Shown one piece after another: positions 28,243 through 37,093 of a DNA stretch of 64,000 nucleotides (within the stretch, counting starts at the first letter, position 1; each line of letters opens with the position of its first letter). Made by a program: the position numbers and the translations under genes. The notes under the pieces were generated by a model that searched no databases, was not told the origin of the DNA, and worked only from the letters and a program-made list of their open reading frames with translations. Source of the DNA: Oscillospiraceae bacterium (GTDB taxonomy: Bacteria; Bacillota; Clostridia; Oscillospirales; Ruminococcaceae); the NCBI GenBank assembly GCA_014799385.1, contig JAAVIC010000020.1, positions 120,085 through 184,084 of the forward strand, read 5' to 3'.

Positions 28243-29688
28243 ATGAAATTGAATCAGGATTACGCCCCGCTTTACGAGGCTATGCGCGAATACCGCAAGA
28301 ATCGTATAGTAAAGTTTGATGTGCCGGGACATAAGGGCGGGCGCGGAAATAAAATACTTACGGATTTTTTGGGGGAGAACTGCCTTCAAAGCGATGTGAA
28401 CTCCATGAAACCGCTTGATAATCTATGCCACCCGGTGTCGGTGATAAAAGAGGCGCAGGAGCTTGCCGCAGACGCGTTCGGCGCGGAAAACTCGCTGTTT
28501 ATCGTCAGCGGAGCAACCGGCGCGGTTCAGGCGATGGTAATGAGCGTGTGCAAGTCGGGCGATAAGATAATCCTCCCGCGAAACGTACATAGAAGCGCGA
28601 TAAATGCGTTGGTGGTGTGCGGCGCGATTCCCGTATATGTGAATCCGGGAGTGAACGGCGAACTTGGAATCCCGCTGGGAATGACTCCGGCGGAAGTGGA
28701 GCTTGCGATTATCCGCAACCCGGACGCTAAGGCGGTTCTGGTGAACAATCCGACTTATTACGGAATCTGCTCGGACTTGCGAAAAATCGTGGAGATTGCT
28801 CACAAGCACGGGCTGATGGTGTTGTGCGATGAGGCTCACGGAACGCATTTTTACTTCGGCGAAAATCTGCCCGTTTCGGGGATGGCGGCGGGCGCGGATA
28901 TGGCGGCGGCGTCCGTTCATAAGACGGGCGGAAGTCTTACGCAAAGCGCGATTCTGCTGATGGGGAAAAACGTCAATTGCGACTATGTGCGGCAAATCGT
29001 CAACCTCACGCAGACCACCTCGGCGAGCTATCTGCTGATGGTATCGCTCGACCTCGCGCGGCAAAATCTCGCGCTGAACGGTAGGGAGTTTTACGCAAAA
29101 ACCGTGGAGTTCGCCGAATACGCGCGGCGCGAGATAAACGCTATCGGCGGGTATTACGCGTTTGGAGAGGAGCTTTGCAACGGCGCGGAGTTCTTCGCGT
29201 TTGACAAGACCAAGCTGTCGATACATACGCGCGCGATGGGTCTGGCGGGAATAGAGGTGTACGACCTATTACGCGATGAATACGATATTCAGATTGAGTT
29301 CGGCGACATCGGGAATATCCTCGCGATTATTACGGGCGGCGACCGCGCCCTTGACATCGAGCGGCTGGTAAGCGCGCTCTCCGAGATAAAGCGTCTGTAC
29401 GGACGCTCCCCGGCGGGTCTGTTCGACCACGAATATATTAATCCCACGGTGGACCTGCCGCCGCAGAAAGCGTTTTACGCAAAGCGCGTGTCGCTGCCTA
29501 TCGAGCAGACGGCGGGCAGAGTGTGCGGCGAGTTTGTGATGTGCTATCCGCCGGGGATTCCGATTCTTGCGCCCGGAGAGCGAATCACGCGGGATATTCT
29601 CGATTATATCGCGTTCGCTAAGGAGAAGGGCTGTTCGCTGACGGGTCCTCAGGATATGAATGTGGAGTATCTTGAGGTTGTGGAGTAA
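28243..29688 (+). CDS. Orn/Lys/Arg decarboxylase, major PLP fold
   Basis: KFDVPGHKGGRG, FIVSGATGAVQAM, DEAHGTHFYFGE, SVHKTGGSLTQSAIL, CYPPGIPILAPGERI. Confidence 0.93.
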   Translation: MKLNQDYAPLYEAMREYRKNRIVKFDVPGHKGGRGNKILTDFLGENCLQSDVNSMKPLDNLCHPVSVIKEAQELAADAFGAENSLFIVSGATGAVQAMVMSVCKSGDKIILPRNVHRSAINALVVCGAIPVYVNPGVNGELGIPLGMTPAEVELAIIRNPDAKAVLVNNPTYYGICSDLRKIVEIAHKHGLMVLCDEAHGTHFYFGENLPVSGMAAGADMAAASVHKTGGSLTQSAILLMGKNVNCDYVRQIVNLTQTTSASYLLMVSLDLARQNLALNGREFYAKTVEFAEYARREINAIGGYYAFGEELCNGAEFFAFDKTKLSIHTRAMGLAGIEVYDLLRDEYDIQIEFGDIGNILAIITGGDRALDIERLVSALSEIKRLYGRSPAGLFDHEYINPTVDLPPQKAFYAKRVSLPIEQTAGRVCGEFVMCYPPGIPILAPGERITRDILDYIAFAKEKGCSLTGPQDMNVEYLEVVE

Positions 29689-29703
29689 TTTAAGGAGATA
29701 CAT

Positions 29704-29895
29704 ATGAGTGACTTTGGATCGCAGTTCGTTAAAAGGTTCTTTGGGAGAATGTTATGGGGCGGAGTAGGAGTTTCTATCGCCGCTGTTTACTGGTTGATAA
29801 AAGGTGCGGCATTTTCCGGAACAGTGCTTTTGATTGTTGGTCTTATATGCGTTGCGGGCGGATTGGTTTACAAGCTAACACATAAAAACCGCTGA
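29704..29895 (+). CDS. small membrane protein, hypothetical
   Basis: 63 aa, one to two TM segments, SD aaggag. Confidence 0.5.
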   Translation: MSDFGSQFVKRFFGRMLWGGVGVSIAAVYWLIKGAAFSGTVLLIVGLICVAGGLVYKLTHKNR

Positions 29896-29905
29896 TGTTG
29901 GGTAA

Positions 29906-29949
29906 GTCCGCAGGATGTGAATGTCGAGCGGTTGGGGGTTGCGGAGTAA
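29906..29949 (+). pseudogene. duplicated 3'-end fragment of an Orn/Lys/Arg decarboxylase gene
   Basis: encodes PQDVNVERLGVAE-stop, compare PQDMNVEYLEVVE-stop at 29646-29688; 34 of 45 nt match by hand alignment. Confidence 0.65.
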
Positions 29950-30336
29950 ATGGAATACAGAAAATATCCCGATGATGAAACGGTAAACGAATATATCAAG
30001 CGCAAAGAGCCGCTGATTATCGCGATTCCGTTTGACGATACCCAACCCGTAATCGTGGCGCACGTTAAGGACGCAGATGAACATCATACTCTGCTGACTC
30101 AGCTTGATATTCTCGATAAGAATTTCAGGATAGTCATTAACGGGGACAGCGCGGACTGGACGTTTATGTGTCCGCATAATTACAAGGGTATCTCCGACCC
30201 TAAACGCAGAATAACGCAATTTTATAATGACGGGTTTGCCGCAATATCTAAGGTGCTTTCGGATATCGGGTACTTCTCGGATATAAGGATTCCAAGGTGG
30301 TATAGATGTTTTTTTGACGCTTTGGATAATGGATAA
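29950..30336 (+). CDS. hypothetical protein
   Basis: 128-aa ORF. Confidence 0.5.
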   Translation: MEYRKYPDDETVNEYIKRKEPLIIAIPFDDTQPVIVAHVKDADEHHTLLTQLDILDKNFRIVINGDSADWTFMCPHNYKGISDPKRRITQFYNDGFAAISKVLSDIGYFSDIRIPRWYRCFFDALDNG

Positions 30337-30351
30337 TTCAGGAGGTTCATT

Positions 30352-30804
30352 ATGGTCGATTATGTTGACATCTGGGACGAATATTCCATTGAGTTCTGCA
30401 AAAAGCTGGAGTATCAATGCGGCGGCGACTGGAACAAATTAGATGAGGACGAACAGGAAATAGCCGCGTTGTGGAAACTGGTTGTGGATATATACAACGG
30501 CGGCTTTGTGCAATTTTTCTGCAACTGGGGATTTGATTGCTATTGGTACGCTATGAGAGGTATTCAGCGTATAGGGGACAAAAAGCTGCTGGAGCGGCTG
30601 AATAGTACCTATAAAAACGTTTTCGACAAGTTCAAAGATGACAAGCGGCTCACAAAGTACTGGGATATTCCGCAGTACCTCACCGAGGAGGATGAGAAAA
30701 TCCTCCGCGATACGGATACCGAGTTTTGGGATAAAGAGGGCGAGATTCTTTGCAAAATGGCATATGATTTTTATCATGATAATCTCAAGAAGTTATTGGG
30801 GTGA
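30352..30804 (+). CDS. DUF4375/DMP19-like protein
   Basis: YNGGFVQFFCNWGFDCYWYAMRGIQRIGDKKLLERL. Confidence 0.55.
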   Translation: MVDYVDIWDEYSIEFCKKLEYQCGGDWNKLDEDEQEIAALWKLVVDIYNGGFVQFFCNWGFDCYWYAMRGIQRIGDKKLLERLNSTYKNVFDKFKDDKRLTKYWDIPQYLTEEDEKILRDTDTEFWDKEGEILCKMAYDFYHDNLKKLLG

Positions 30805-30810
30805 TTTGAT

Positions 30811-31077
30811 ATGGACGGCGAGGCTATTTTAAGCAGCAGCGGAGAATACACTTCGTTCAGCTACAACGGACGGACAGTTCGGTTTATGACATCTCCGTAT
30901 CTGGATAGATATATTGAGGTCAAGGAATGGGATAACGGATATATCGTGGTTACGGCGCGGTATCGCGGCGTTGATGAGGAGGAATACATTGATCTTATAC
31001 CAACTTTGGAGGATTTGTATATTGACGCGAACGAGTTCCTGAAACCTATTAAGAAAGTGAGGATAAGTTATGATTGA
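30811..31077 (+). CDS. small hypothetical protein
   Basis: 88-aa ORF; overlaps the next ORF. Confidence 0.5.
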   Translation: MDGEAILSSSGEYTSFSYNGRTVRFMTSPYLDRYIEVKEWDNGYIVVTARYRGVDEEEYIDLIPTLEDLYIDANEFLKPIKKVRISYD

Positions 31078-31282
31078 TATACATGAGATAGCGGACAATG
31101 CTGATATGATTGTAATCGGATACGCGTTTACAAAATGTGATGGAAACATTCGGGTGCTTAACTTGAATAATGTGGAGAGCGCGGCAGTAATCAACGCTAA
31201 AGACGAGGTTATAGAAACGACTATGGACGAAATCGAGAAAGATTTTATATTGAGAAAACATCGGATGGTGCGGACGCTTTGA
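31070..31282 (+). CDS. small hypothetical protein
   Basis: 70-aa ORF; overlaps 30811-31077 by 8 bp. Confidence 0.5.
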   Translation: MIDIHEIADNADMIVIGYAFTKCDGNIRVLNLNNVESAAVINAKDEVIETTMDEIEKDFILRKHRMVRTL

Positions 31283-31312
31283 TAATTGTCAATTGTAAAT
31301 AGGAGTGAGATT

Positions 31313-32164
31313 ATGGAGCTATGGTTCACGGAAAATCATACGGAAAGCGTGCGGTTTTCGATTAAAATCCGCGAGCATCTGGTGAGCGAGAAAAGCGAGT
31401 TTCAGCAGATCGATATTCTTGAATCCGAAGAGCTGGGACGGATTCTTGTACTGGACGGATTTCTTATGCTCACCGAAAAAGACGAGTATATTTACCACGA
31501 AATGATCGCTCATGTTCCGATGGCGGTAAATCCGAATATCCAGCGGATTCTGGTTATCGGCGGCGGCGATGGCGGCGCGGTTCGCGAGCTGTGCAGATTC
31601 AAGAGCGTGGAGCATATCGACCTCGTGGAAATCGACAGGCGCGTGGTGGAGCTTTGTCGTGAGTATCTGCCGCAGACCGCGCGTTCCCTCTCGGATTCGA
31701 GAGTGAGGGTCTACTATGAGGACGGACTGAAATTCGTGCGCGGCGCGGAAAACGTATACGACTTGATTATCGTGGATTCCACCGACCCGTTCGGTCCGGG
31801 AGAGGGATTGTTTACCAAGGAGTTCTACGGGAACTGTTACAAGGCTCTGCGCGAGGACGGAATCCTTGTGAATCAGCACGAAAGCACGTTCTATGACGAG
31901 TACGCGGCGGCAATGAAACGCGCTCACAGCAGAATCAAGGCGTTCTTCCCGATTGCGCTTGTGTATCAGGCGCATATCCCGACTTACCCCAGCGGACATT
32001 GGCTGTTCGGGTTCGCTTCCAAAAAGTATCACCCCGTTAATGACCAGAACGCAGAGTGGTGGCTCGAACAGGGGCTGCGCACGCGGTATTACAATCGGTT
32101 TGTTCACAGCGGGTGCTTCGCGCTGCCGAATAACGTTCGCGATACGCTTGCGGGGAGGATTTAG
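31313..32164 (+). CDS. speE: spermidine synthase (polyamine aminopropyltransferase)
   Basis: VLDGFLMLTEKDEYIYHEMIAHVP, VIGGGDGGAVRELCRF, DSTDPFGPGEGLFTKEFY, PTYPSGHWLFGFASK. Confidence 0.95.
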   Translation: MELWFTENHTESVRFSIKIREHLVSEKSEFQQIDILESEELGRILVLDGFLMLTEKDEYIYHEMIAHVPMAVNPNIQRILVIGGGDGGAVRELCRFKSVEHIDLVEIDRRVVELCREYLPQTARSLSDSRVRVYYEDGLKFVRGAENVYDLIIVDSTDPFGPGEGLFTKEFYGNCYKALREDGILVNQHESTFYDEYAAAMKRAHSRIKAFFPIALVYQAHIPTYPSGHWLFGFASKKYHPVNDQNAEWWLEQGLRTRYYNRFVHSGCFALPNNVRDTLAGRI

Positions 32165-32167
32165 AAT

Positions 32168-32812
32168 ATGAAAATCAAATTAACCCAGTTAATTTTAATA
32201 CTAATTTTTTTAGGGTTAACGATATATAACATTATCGCTGCAATTTCGGGACTCGCCAAATCCGAAACCTGCTCTCCCGATAATCCGGAGAACAGCGCGT
32301 TGTGTGAGTTCGAGGTGGACTACGCGCAAAAAATTTACTGGATTAATAAAAAGCTGTATGGACTTATTCCTGCAGGAACTGATCATTATTATCTTGTATC
32401 TTCAAAGGGAACACCGTGGACTATGATGGTTAAAGCCAAAGATGAATGGTTCGCGGAAAATTTCGATTCCTCCGATGGAAAGGGTGGAAAAGCGAACAAA
32501 AGGGTTGTTGTGTGCGGCGAGGTGAGAGAATTCTCCGATAGCTCGAAAAATAAAATCGCGGAGATGAACGGAAAGCTATCCCATATTGATGTAAGGTTGG
32601 ATACAGATAATTACGTTGATCCTGATTACCGAACACGCTACGTATTGAAGTTGGTAACGAGTGTGATGGAATTGATTGGATTGGTAGCACCATTTATCAT
32701 TGTCATTCGGTTTGACAAAACTTCGCAAAAGGCGATAAAATTGATGATGCTTTATATGTTGATTGCAGTATTAGCAGCTATCGTATTAAATACATATATC
32801 GGAAAACTGTAG
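32168..32812 (+). CDS. membrane protein, tandem paralogue 1
   Basis: N-terminal TM, extracytoplasmic domain GTDHYYLV..EVREF, two C-terminal TMs. Confidence 0.6.
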   Translation: MKIKLTQLILILIFLGLTIYNIIAAISGLAKSETCSPDNPENSALCEFEVDYAQKIYWINKKLYGLIPAGTDHYYLVSSKGTPWTMMVKAKDEWFAENFDSSDGKGGKANKRVVVCGEVREFSDSSKNKIAEMNGKLSHIDVRLDTDNYVDPDYRTRYVLKLVTSVMELIGLVAPFIIVIRFDKTSQKAIKLMMLYMLIAVLAAIVLNTYIGKL

Positions 32813-32830
32813 AAATGGAGGCAATATGCT

Positions 32831-33454
32831 ATGAAAGTTAAATTCGGACTCGTGGTTCTTGTTCTCGGATTTTTGGGTTGGATGGCGTGGAGCGTTGTCA
32901 CGGGAATTTCGGGGCTTACAAAAACCGAAACCGAGGAGCTGACAAGATATTCAAAAGAGGGCACGCTGTGCGAGTTTAATGTGGAATATGCCATAGAGGT
33001 TCACAACTTAAAGCATGTAATGTTCCTATTTATTCCCTTGGGAACAGACCACTTTTATCTGGTGACTACCGAGGATTCGGTAGAGCCGCTTCTTGTGAAA
33101 GCAAGTCCCTCATGGTACGATAAGAATTTCAATTCCTTGGGATTAGCACGCGGAACGGTTACAATACGCGGCGAGGTTCGGGAATTTTATTCTCAATCGA
33201 AAAAAAGTATACGTACAGTAAACAGCAAGATTGCAGAACTCAACGTGAGCGTCAGCGAAGAAAATTATGTGGATTGCGATTATCGGACGACTTACATTCT
33301 GCGGTTGTTGACGGCAGTGCTGCTGTTGAGTACGGCGGTCGTGGCGGTAGTAACGTTTATGCGTGTCGGGCAGATGTCCAAGGCGGCGGCAAGCGCGGCA
33401 ACGATTTATATGATTGTCGCGGTATTGGCAAGTATTGGTATGAATTTGTATTAA
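32831..33454 (+). CDS. membrane protein, tandem paralogue 2
   Basis: GTDHFYLV..GEVREFYSQSKK..YVDCDYRTTYILRL parallels paralogue 1. Confidence 0.6.
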   Translation: MKVKFGLVVLVLGFLGWMAWSVVTGISGLTKTETEELTRYSKEGTLCEFNVEYAIEVHNLKHVMFLFIPLGTDHFYLVTTEDSVEPLLVKASPSWYDKNFNSLGLARGTVTIRGEVREFYSQSKKSIRTVNSKIAELNVSVSEENYVDCDYRTTYILRLLTAVLLLSTAVVAVVTFMRVGQMSKAAASAATIYMIVAVLASIGMNLY

Positions 33455-33660
33455 GGCAGCAAACCATAGTTATTTGGATTATAACCCAGATTCACTGTTT
33501 GGGGTGCAAGTATGGCACGTTTAATTCAAAACAATTTATCGGCGACTTGTGAATAGTGCGTTATAACCGACAACAAGTTATAGGTATCAAAGGCAAATCC
33601 GAAAACGTTATGGGGTGCGAGTTAAGCACGTTATATATTAAAATCAACCTATTGGTGATT

Positions 33661-33770
33661 AATGCAAATTCAAAACGCGAGCGGCGCGGTGCACGCGTAG
33701 CGTGAACCGGGTCGCTCAGCGAACACAGACGAGCGTAAGCTCGTCTGTGTGGTTTTGAATTTGCTATTTA
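33661..33770 (+). repeat. family A element, copy A4 (upstream of carboxynorspermidine synthase)
   Basis: ATGCAAATTCAAAACGC ... GGTTTTGAATTTGCTATTTAGATAAGGAG; degenerate leader repeats from ~33465. Confidence 0.85.
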
Positions 33771-33786
33771 GATAAGGAGAAGAAAG

Positions 33787-34989
33787 ATGAGTAAGGCATT
33801 GATTATTGGCGCAGGCGGAGTCGCGGGAGTCGCGATTGCAAAGTGCTGTCAGAACAGCGAGGTTTTTACGGAGATTATGATTGCGTCGCGCACGAAGTCC
33901 AAGTGTGACGCGATTCGCGATAAGCTGCAGCCGACCACTAAGACCGTGATTTCCACGGCGGCGGTTGACGCGGACAATGTGGCGGAGCTGGTTGCATTGA
34001 TCAAGAGTTATAATCCCGACATCGTGATGAATCTGGCACTTCCGTATCAGGATCTGCATATTATGGACGCGTGTCTTGAGTGTAAGGTAGACTATCTAGA
34101 CACCGCGAATTACGAGCCGGAGGACACCGCGAAGTTTGAATATTCGTGGCAGTGGGCATATAGAGAACGTTTCGAGAAAGCGGGAATCACCGCGATTCTG
34201 GGCAGCGGATTCGACCCTGGTGTTACGGGAGTGTTCTCGGCATACGCGCAAAAGCACGAGTTTGACGAGATAAATTACATCGATATTCTGGACTGCAACG
34301 GCGGCGACCACGGTTATCCGTTCGCTACCAACTTCAATCCCGAGATAAATATCCGCGAGGTAAGCGCAAAGGGAAGCTACATCGAGGACGGCAAATGGGT
34401 TGAAACCGAGCCGATGGAGATAAAGCGCGTTTATAATTTCAAGGGCGTGGGCGAAAAGGATATGTATCTGCTGCACCACGAGGAGCTTGAATCACTCGCG
34501 CTGAACATCAAGGGAATCAAGCGGATTCGTTTCTTTATGACGTTTGGGCAGAGCTATCTCACTCACCTGAAGTGTCTGGAGAATGTTGGAATGACGTCTA
34601 TCGAGCCGATAATGTACGAGGGCAAGGAAATCGTTCCCTTGCAGTTCCTCAAAGCGGTTCTGCCCGACCCCGCCTCTCTCGGTCCGAGAACGGTCGGAAA
34701 GACCAATATCGGCTGCATTTTCCAAGGCAAAAAGGACGGAAAACCTAAGAATTATTACCTCTACAATATCTGCGACCACCAAGAGTGCTACAAGGAAGTC
34801 GGCTCTCAGGCGATTTCGTACACTACGGGAGTTCCCGCGATGATCGGCGCAATGATGGTACTGACGGGCGAATGGAAAAAGCCCGGGGTGTTCAATGTTG
34901 AGGAGATGAATCCCGACCCGTTTATGGACGCTCTCAATAAGTGGGGCTTGCCGTGGGAAGAGGATAGAGACCCTGTGTTGGTGGACTGA
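33787..34989 (+). CDS. carboxynorspermidine/carboxyspermidine synthase (saccharopine dehydrogenase family)
   Basis: ALIIGAGGVAGVAIAKCCQN, ALPYQDLHIMDACLECKVDYLDTANYEP, GSGFDPGVTGVFSAYAQKH. Confidence 0.93.
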   Translation: MSKALIIGAGGVAGVAIAKCCQNSEVFTEIMIASRTKSKCDAIRDKLQPTTKTVISTAAVDADNVAELVALIKSYNPDIVMNLALPYQDLHIMDACLECKVDYLDTANYEPEDTAKFEYSWQWAYRERFEKAGITAILGSGFDPGVTGVFSAYAQKHEFDEINYIDILDCNGGDHGYPFATNFNPEINIREVSAKGSYIEDGKWVETEPMEIKRVYNFKGVGEKDMYLLHHEELESLALNIKGIKRIRFFMTFGQSYLTHLKCLENVGMTSIEPIMYEGKEIVPLQFLKAVLPDPASLGPRTVGKTNIGCIFQGKKDGKPKNYYLYNICDHQECYKEVGSQAISYTTGVPAMIGAMMVLTGEWKKPGVFNVEEMNPDPFMDALNKWGLPWEEDRDPVLVD

Positions 34990-35006
34990 CGTTTGAGGAA
35001 TATGCA

Positions 35007-35327
35007 ATGATTGACATTACAGAACTTCGTAAACTTGTTGTGGATATTGATAATATTATTGTTACAAAACATACCGCATATCGTTTTAGAGAGCGTGGTA
35101 TAAAATTGTGCGATGTGTGTAATACAATATTAAATGGTGAAATAATCGAACAATATCCCGATGACTATCCATATCCGAGCTGCCTTATATTGGGACTATC
35201 TGTTGGCGGAAAATCCCTTCACGTATGTGTAGGTTTGGGAGATGGTAAACTGTTTATAATAACCGCGTATTATCCTACGACGGATAAATGGAACGCGGAT
35301 ATGAAAACACGAAAGGCTGGTGATTGA
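35007..35327 (+). CDS. DUF4258 domain protein (putative TA toxin)
   Basis: TKHTAYRFRERGIKLCDVCNTILNGEIIEQYPDDYPYPSCLILG. Confidence 0.75.
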   Translation: MIDITELRKLVVDIDNIIVTKHTAYRFRERGIKLCDVCNTILNGEIIEQYPDDYPYPSCLILGLSVGGKSLHVCVGLGDGKLFIITAYYPTTDKWNADMKTRKAGD

Positions 35328-35328
35328 T

Positions 35329-35553
35329 ATGACTTGTTTCTATTGCAAGGGCGAAATGGAAGAATCGACAACGACACACGTTGTCGAGATTTGTGACCGC
35401 ATTATTGTTATCAAGCACGTTCCGTGCCTTAAATGCAAGCAGTGCGGCGAGGTGGTTTATACGGGTTCTGTTCTTGAGCGTTTGGAGCAGATTATTGAAC
35501 AATTGGAAAACACCTTGATGGAAGTCGCCATTGTTAATTACTCGGCGGCGTAA
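35329..35553 (+). CDS. YgiT-type zinc finger protein (MqsA-like antitoxin N-domain)
   Basis: MTCFYCKGEMEES...VPCLKCKQCGEVVYTGSVLERLEQII. Confidence 0.82.
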   Translation: MTCFYCKGEMEESTTTHVVEICDRIIVIKHVPCLKCKQCGEVVYTGSVLERLEQIIEQLENTLMEVAIVNYSAA

Positions 35554-35626
35554 ACGGGAATCCCGTTTTGGTGGACTAGTATGAAACGTATTGACAATGA
35601 TTGACACAGACTATGGAGGTGCGTAA

Positions 35627-36127
35627 GTGAAAAAGGCTTTGCTTGTGGTGGATATGCAGGAAGCAACAATGGGAACCAATCACGCTCCAATTTTTAGGTA
35701 CGATTCCGATTTGCTGAATAGGGTAAATAGTGTGATAGATAAAACCGATGCATCTTTAGTTATTTATATAAAGCATTTGACGAAGAAAAATCTTATCAAT
35801 ATGCTCGCTCCCGTGAAATGTTTTGAAGGAACAGCGGCAGCGGAATGGGTCAATGGACTTAAAATCGTTTCACCGCATTGTTTCCGTAAATATGTTGGCA
35901 ATGCGTTTTCTAATGCTGAATTAACAAATTTCCTAAAGGAAAATGCTTGTGATACAATAGAACTGATTGGTGTGGACGGCGGTGCTTGTGTTGCGCTTAC
36001 CGCAATAAGTGCTTGCGAAAATGGGTTTAAGGTTATTTTGAACACATCGGCAATCGGAACAGTATTTAAGTCAAAAAGAGATAGGTGTTTTAACAAGTTA
36101 AAAAGGCTTGGAGCTGAATTTATTTAG
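35627..36127 (+). CDS. isochorismatase/cysteine hydrolase family protein
   Basis: ALLVVDMQ..., ELIGVDGGACVALTAISA; GTG start. Confidence 0.75.
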   Translation: MKKALLVVDMQEATMGTNHAPIFRYDSDLLNRVNSVIDKTDASLVIYIKHLTKKNLINMLAPVKCFEGTAAAEWVNGLKIVSPHCFRKYVGNAFSNAELTNFLKENACDTIELIGVDGGACVALTAISACENGFKVILNTSAIGTVFKSKRDRCFNKLKRLGAEFI

Positions 36128-36302
36128 GCAACACCGCACAATTATTGTCGTTCGATTGCGCAGTCAGATTTTTCGTCAGATTGTGCAAATTGAGTGCCGT
36201 AAGGCTAACGCCTTTCAAGCGAAATTTGTGCAAGATGACGGAAAATATGCAAGCAAGCGGACGGCAAAGGCGATAGCCGCTAATTGTGCGGTGTTGCCTT
36301 AG
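36125..36302. repeat. family B MITE-like palindromic element, copy B1
   Basis: termini AGGCAACACCGCACAATTA / TAATTGTGCGGTGTTGCCT; flanking TTA on both sides. Confidence 0.8.
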
Positions 36303-36313
36303 GAGGTCGGAAT

Positions 36314-36730
36314 ATGAGAAACCCAGAAGAAACAATCGGCAAGATAATCGACAAATCCGGTACGAGCTTTATCTCGTATATAGACGCGGAGGGCTTTCCC
36401 GTTACAAAAGCGATGTTAAAGCCGAGGGAGCGTAACGGAATCAAGGAAATATGGTTCTCGACAAATACGTCCTCAAACAAGGTGAAATGCTTTTTGAAGA
36501 ACAACAAGGCGAGCGTTTATTTTATGGACAAGCGTTATTTCAGAGGGGTGAGCCTTGTCGGAACGGTCGAGGTTCTGGAAACGGCGGAAGCCAAGGAACG
36601 GATATGGCAGTTCGGCGATAAGATGTATTACAAAAAGGGTGTTACTGACCCCGATTACTGCGTGCTGAAATTCACGGCGGAAAAGGGAAGATATTACAGT
36701 AACTTCAAATCCGAGGATTTTGATATATAA
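36314..36730 (+). CDS. pyridoxamine 5'-phosphate oxidase family protein
   Basis: FISYIDAEGFPVTKAM, WFSTNTSSNKVKCFLKNNKASVYF. Confidence 0.8.
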   Translation: MRNPEETIGKIIDKSGTSFISYIDAEGFPVTKAMLKPRERNGIKEIWFSTNTSSNKVKCFLKNNKASVYFMDKRYFRGVSLVGTVEVLETAEAKERIWQFGDKMYYKKGVTDPDYCVLKFTAEKGRYYSNFKSEDFDI

Positions 36731-37056
36731 TGTCTATCACAATAAATATATATTACAGCGGAAAAAACAAAAACGCGAGAAAATTCGCCGAAGAGATGGT
36801 GAGCAGCGGTATTGTTGACGCTATCCGTGCGGAAAGCGGAAATCTGAGATACGAGTACTTTTTTCCGATGAATGATGAGGAAACCGTTCTCCTTATAGAC
36901 AGCTGGAAAGACCAAGCCGCGTTAGACGCTCACCACGCTTCGGATATGATGGCTCGGATTGCCGAATTGCGGGATAAATACGACCTCCATATGAAAGTGG
37001 AGCGATATGCGTCCGATGAATTGGAGGAGCGCGACAAATCGTTTATAAGGGAATAG
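36730..37056 (+). CDS. ABM-type putative quinol monooxygenase
   Basis: YEYFFPMNDEETVLLIDSWKDQAALDAHHAS. Confidence 0.8.
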   Translation: MSITINIYYSGKNKNARKFAEEMVSSGIVDAIRAESGNLRYEYFFPMNDEETVLLIDSWKDQAALDAHHASDMMARIAELRDKYDLHMKVERYASDELEERDKSFIRE

Positions 37057-37093
37057 GCTTGTGAAACGGTATTCTGTATGGAGTGAATAAAAT

